From: Candidatus Rifleibacteriota bacterium
GTDB taxonomy: Bacteria > Muiribacteriota > Ozemobacteria > Ozemobacterales > Ozemobacteraceae
Reading direction: 5' to 3'
Assembly (NCBI GenBank): GCA_015233565.1
Contig: JADFXM010000051.1
Location: 1-53,592 of the forward strand
DNA length: 53,592 nt
Below, piece by piece: positions 50,851 through 53,592 of the stretch (within the stretch, counting starts at the first letter, position 1; every line of letters begins with the position of its first letter). The position numbers and the translations under genes were made by a program. Below the pieces are notes generated by a model. That model was not told the origin of the DNA, did no database searches, and saw only the letters and a list, made by a program, of their open reading frames with translations.

Positions 50851-51145
50851 TTAAAGCCCTTGAATCAGGGTTTCTGTTTCCCTTTATGACTTTATCTTTT
50901 CTCAAGGACATAAATTCGTTCGCTGGTCTCTTAAACGCATTAAAACCATCGAGATCTACTATTTAAGCTAGTCTCAGGAATTTGGACACAGGTAATTTTT
51001 TTCTCAAATTTTACAGTATTCATGTTTGTTTCAGGAATTTAAATGCGTTTTACCCGACTGGGTCTCTTTGTTTTCTTGCTTAATTGTAATCCATTTGATA
51101 GCATAAATGCCGTTTTTTTAACGCAATTTATGAAGGAAAAAAAAC

Positions 51146-52897
51146 ATGTTAGCTTCAAAATGTCATATTGTTACGTATCGGGAAGATTCTTCAGAAGCCG
51201 AAATTGTCAGTCATAAAGTATTATTACGAGCTGGTTTTATAGTTAAATTAGGCTCAGGCTTGTACGCTTATTCACCTCTAATTTGGAAAGTAATGCGAAA
51301 AATTGAAAGAATCATTCGTGAAGAAATGGACAAAGCAGGTGCTTTGGAATTACAAGTTCCAATCCTTCAACCGGTTGAATTTTGGGAAGAGAGCGGAAGA
51401 TTGGAAGTTTACAAAGCAAATGGGACCATGCTTTTCACACGCGATCGAAACGAATCGGAATTCGGTTTGGCCCCCACTGCTGAAGAAATGGTAACCGCTT
51501 TTGTTAAAAGTACAGTCCAATCCTATAAACAACTTCCTTTATGTCTGTACCAGATCCATACAAAAATGCGCGATGAAATTCGTCCCAGGTTTGGATTGCT
51601 TCGCGTAAAAGAATTTATCATGAAGGATGCCTACTCCTTTGATTCATCAAAAGAAAGAATGGAAAACGCTTATAAATTGATGCGTGAAACGTATTTCCGA
51701 ATTTTTTCCAAACTGGGACTCGAATCTATTGCAGTTGACGCAGATTCAGGAGATATCGGAGGTTCTGGGTCATCGGAATTTATCATTATCGCCAATTCAG
51801 GAGAGGATAAAATTTTAATCGAGACGGGTACCGAATACGCTGCCAACATCGAAAAAGCTGTTTCTCAACTTGTTCCACCTTCCAATAAAGATGATGAATT
51901 TAAGATTTTGGAAATAAAGGATACGCCGAACATAAGAACTTGCGACCAACTTTCCAAATTCTTTTCTGATTTTCCAATTCAACAAATGGTAAAAACAATA
52001 CTGTACAAAGTTACGTATAGAGATAATGAAAGCTATGTTGCAGTTTTGATGCGTGGAGACAAAGAAATCAATGAAACAAAACTGAAAAATCATTTGAAAG
52101 CAATTGCAGTAAAACTCCTTTCCGGTGAAGAAATACAGGGACTAACCGGCGCAGAAATGGGATTTGCAGGGCCAATTCAGCTTAATCCTGTCATTCGAAT
52201 TCTGGCTGACGAAAGTGTACGATCCTTGAAAAATGTGATATGTGGAATAAATCAAAACAACAAACACGCCATTAACGCAAATATTTTCAGGGATTTCAAT
52301 CCGGCAGAGTTTGCAGATTTCAGACTTGCCTCAGAGGGTGAACCGGGTCCCGTTAATGGAAATCCCCTTTTGCTTAAAAAGGGGATCGAAGTCGGGCATA
52401 TTTTCCAACTTGGTACAAAGTATTCCAATGCGATGAAAGCTGTTTTCATCGATTCTTCATCCAACCAAATTCCCTATTACATGGGTTGTTATGGAATAGG
52501 TGTCAGTCGGTTGGTTGCGGCAGCGATTGAACAGAAATACACCCCCGATGGTTCATTTCATTGGCCAGTTGCAATTTCCCCTTTTGAAGTTGCGATTACT
52601 TGTTTAATAAAGGATCAAAATGGACTGGACTTTGCAAAAAGGATGTATGACGAACTGAGAAATTTGGGTATTGACATTCTTTTCGATGACCGCGAAATTT
52701 CTGTTGGAGTCAAACTTAAAGACCTTGAATTAATAGGAATTCCCATAATAATTCTTATCGGGAAAAAGTGGAAAGACGAAGGATTGATCGAAGTGAAAAA
52801 TCGCATTGATCATACTGTTTTGTTTTTTAAACCCCCGGAATTACCCGAAAAATTAAAGTCGATTCTAAGCGGTAACAATTCCAAAGCTGGAGATTAA
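51146..52897 (+). CDS. proS: prolyl-tRNA synthetase
   Basis: A 583-residue class II synthetase of the bacterial type that charges tRNA-Pro. Motif 2 is RPRFGLLRVKEFIMKDAYSF and motif 3 GCYGIGVSRLVAAA. Between them lies the YbaK-like editing insertion (about 230-380, with VKTILYKV and LMRGDKEINETKL), which hydrolyses Ala-tRNA-Pro. GPVNGNP and RGIEVGH-type sequence (KKGIEVGHIFQLGTKYS) precede motif 3. The C-terminal anticodon-binding domain is complete. The ATG has an AAGGA about nine bases upstream. No T-box fold is evident in the leader. Confidence 0.94.
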   Translation: MLASKCHIVTYREDSSEAEIVSHKVLLRAGFIVKLGSGLYAYSPLIWKVMRKIERIIREEMDKAGALELQVPILQPVEFWEESGRLEVYKANGTMLFTRDRNESEFGLAPTAEEMVTAFVKSTVQSYKQLPLCLYQIHTKMRDEIRPRFGLLRVKEFIMKDAYSFDSSKERMENAYKLMRETYFRIFSKLGLESIAVDADSGDIGGSGSSEFIIIANSGEDKILIETGTEYAANIEKAVSQLVPPSNKDDEFKILEIKDTPNIRTCDQLSKFFSDFPIQQMVKTILYKVTYRDNESYVAVLMRGDKEINETKLKNHLKAIAVKLLSGEEIQGLTGAEMGFAGPIQLNPVIRILADESVRSLKNVICGINQNNKHAINANIFRDFNPAEFADFRLASEGEPGPVNGNPLLLKKGIEVGHIFQLGTKYSNAMKAVFIDSSSNQIPYYMGCYGIGVSRLVAAAIEQKYTPDGSFHWPVAISPFEVAITCLIKDQNGLDFAKRMYDELRNLGIDILFDDREISVGVKLKDLELIGIPIIILIGKKWKDEGLIEVKNRIDHTVLFFKPPELPEKLKSILSGNNSKAGD

Positions 52898-53055
52898 GGG
52901 ACGATCAGCTCCTTCTGATTAAGAATTACCTTTGGGGAAAAAATATTTAAGCCTGTCTGAGGTTCAGGTTTTGCTCGAATATTTAACATAAGATTCTGGA
53001 CTTTCCACAATTTCGGATTCCCATTTTTTCGAAAGACTCCAACTCAGAATTATGA

Positions 53056-53076
53056 AAATGTCCAGGTTGGACATTT
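53056..53076. promoter_or_regulatory. inverted repeat AAATGTCC-N5-GGACATTT
   Basis: Perfect 8-bp arms lie at 53056-53063 and 53069-53076. They are just upstream of the R5 copy and the last small gene. A hairpin or operator is possible; no T run follows. Confidence 0.35.
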
Positions 53077-53089
53077 CTCCAGAACAGAG

Positions 53090-53198
53090 AAGGTGCGAAA
53101 TATTTGAAAAAATAAAAGTGTAAAAATTCACAATTCCTTCCCTGTGCGGTCTATCGAGCCAGTACATTTTCGAATTTTTAATTTTTTCACAGCTTCAG
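53090..53198 (+). repeat. R5 repeat, copy 2
   Basis: Matches 27503-27612 from AAGGTGCGAAATATTT to TTTTTTCACAGCTTCAG, with the shared interior GTGTAAAAATTCACAAT and GCCAGTACATTTTCGAAT. It lies between proS and the small gene at 53224. Confidence 0.6.
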
Positions 53199-53223
53199 AG
53201 TTACGGGGAGGCAACATTTTTAT

Positions 53224-53484
53224 ATGACAGATTTATGGCAAACGATGCAAAATGAATTGAATTGGACGGAAATCAGGATAATACCATTCATAATTAGTTT
53301 GTGGATTTCAATCTTCTTGGCTGCTGAAGAAATTTTCCGACAACGTTGGGAGCCAAAGGCGATGAAGCAACCTTATTCGAAAAAAATTGAGTATTCAGAA
53401 AAGCGTCCAAGCTTTTCAATGATTTTATGGAAAATATTTTTTTGGAGGATTAAAGCATACCTACGGAGGTTCTTGCAAAATTAG
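53224..53484 (+). CDS. hypothetical small membrane protein, 3' end replaced by the IS terminus
   Basis: An 86-codon frame that begins with ATG 53224, twelve bases after GGGGAGG. It encodes one hydrophobic helix (about 18-33, IIPFIISLWISIFLAA) and a Lys/Arg-rich tail. From about residue 81 the codons belong to R0 (starts 53466), so the stop is supplied by the inserted element and the native C-terminus is probably lost. No homologue is recognised. Coding status is uncertain. Confidence 0.4.
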   Translation: MTDLWQTMQNELNWTEIRIIPFIISLWISIFLAAEEIFRQRWEPKAMKQPYSKKIEYSEKRPSFSMILWKIFFWRIKAYLRRFLQN

Positions 53485-53591
53485 TAATTATCCCGAAAAT
53501 TAAAGTACCCAATTTTGCTAAAAGATGGCACAATGGTGACTCATTCATTCCGTTCAAAAACAAAGGAGTCACCAAATGGGCCAATTGCTTG
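53466..53591 (+). mobile_element. R0: right-end copy of putative IS terminus
   Basis: Exact reverse complement of 1-126. It begins GAGGTTCTTGCAAAATTAG, carries the TGGTGACTC/GAGTCACCA inverted repeat, then AAAGGAG and ATG at 53576-53578, opening Met-Gly-Gln-Leu-Leu before the window ends. I read it as the first ~126 bp of an IS whose transposase continues outside. The two copies face away from each other. Confidence 0.6.
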
Positions 53592-53592
53592 G

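Noticed and set aside
51000..51145. Possible T-box leader before proS
   Set aside because: No T-box bulge consensus or specifier-loop arrangement was found; only a weak ACCC/GGGT hairpin is present.

Overview
The window is an AT-rich (roughly 40% GC by eye) bacterial chromosomal segment. A TonB-dependent receptor with a YfiR partner, Sec signal peptides, a lipoprotein-like N-terminus, a periplasmic glutathione peroxidase and a periplasmic endonuclease point to a Gram-negative, outer-membrane-bearing bacterium. Clear Shine-Dalgarno sites and many hybrid kinase, SpoIIE-type phosphatase, adenylate cyclase and CheD genes suggest a free-living, signalling-rich species. I cannot place it taxonomically. 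An uncultured lineage (for example something like Candidatus Riflebacteria) is only a guess. No rRNA, tRNA, CRISPR array or phage module was seen.

Layout. 0-5.9 kb: acyltransferase, PlsC-like acyltransferase, a secreted protein with four [ST]GDx[NQ][FY]W repeats, and a beta-lactamase-fold hydrolase. 6.5-10.5 kb: a membrane protein, a clostripain-type protease, and an NTF2-like protein coupled to thiamine pyrophosphokinase. 10.5-13.1 kb: TonB receptor and YfiR operon. 13.6-15.7 kb: nested repeats, a promoter, a tiny leader ORF, then an RbfA-like gene overlapping rtcB. 17.4-22.1 kb: a three-gene histidine-kinase cassette. 22.2-25.1 kb: a frameshifted EreA/ChaN-like gene and endonuclease I. 25.5-31.1 kb: metG, smr and a pterin operon (folE, a dehydratase-pteridine reductase fusion, folB, folK). 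31.4-38.1 kb: a TIGR03118 lipoprotein, glutathione peroxidase, aldo/keto reductase, a second frameshifted gene, and a YyaL/DUF255 thioredoxin-domain protein. 38.6-45.2 kb: S4 protein, SpoIIE-type phosphatase, adenylate cyclase and a coiled-coil protein. 45.5-53.5 kb: secreted aldo/keto reductase, cheD, hydroxyacid dehydrogenase, ferredoxin-nitroreductase, proS and a truncated small protein.

The intergenic spaces are seeded with at least five families of short non-coding repeats that look like MITEs. Three have inverted ends and clear target-site duplications: R1, ~127 bp with 5-bp duplications; R2, ~140 bp with 8-9-bp duplications; R4, 207 bp with 5-bp duplications. One R1 copy sits inside an R2 copy, which gives a relative order of insertion. 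The two contig ends carry the same 126 bp in inverted orientation, each apparently the start of an outward-facing insertion sequence.

The most promising biology is: (1) the RbfA-like/RtcB pair, which looks like a 16S rRNA or ribosome repair module; (2) the pterin-4a-carbinolamine dehydratase-pteridine reductase fusion, which would recycle a tetrahydropterin cofactor in one polypeptide; (3) two genes each broken at an A9/A10 tract that one extra A would restore, possibly by transcriptional slippage; and (4) two structured, protein-free intergenic regions near 47.0 and 50.7 kb.
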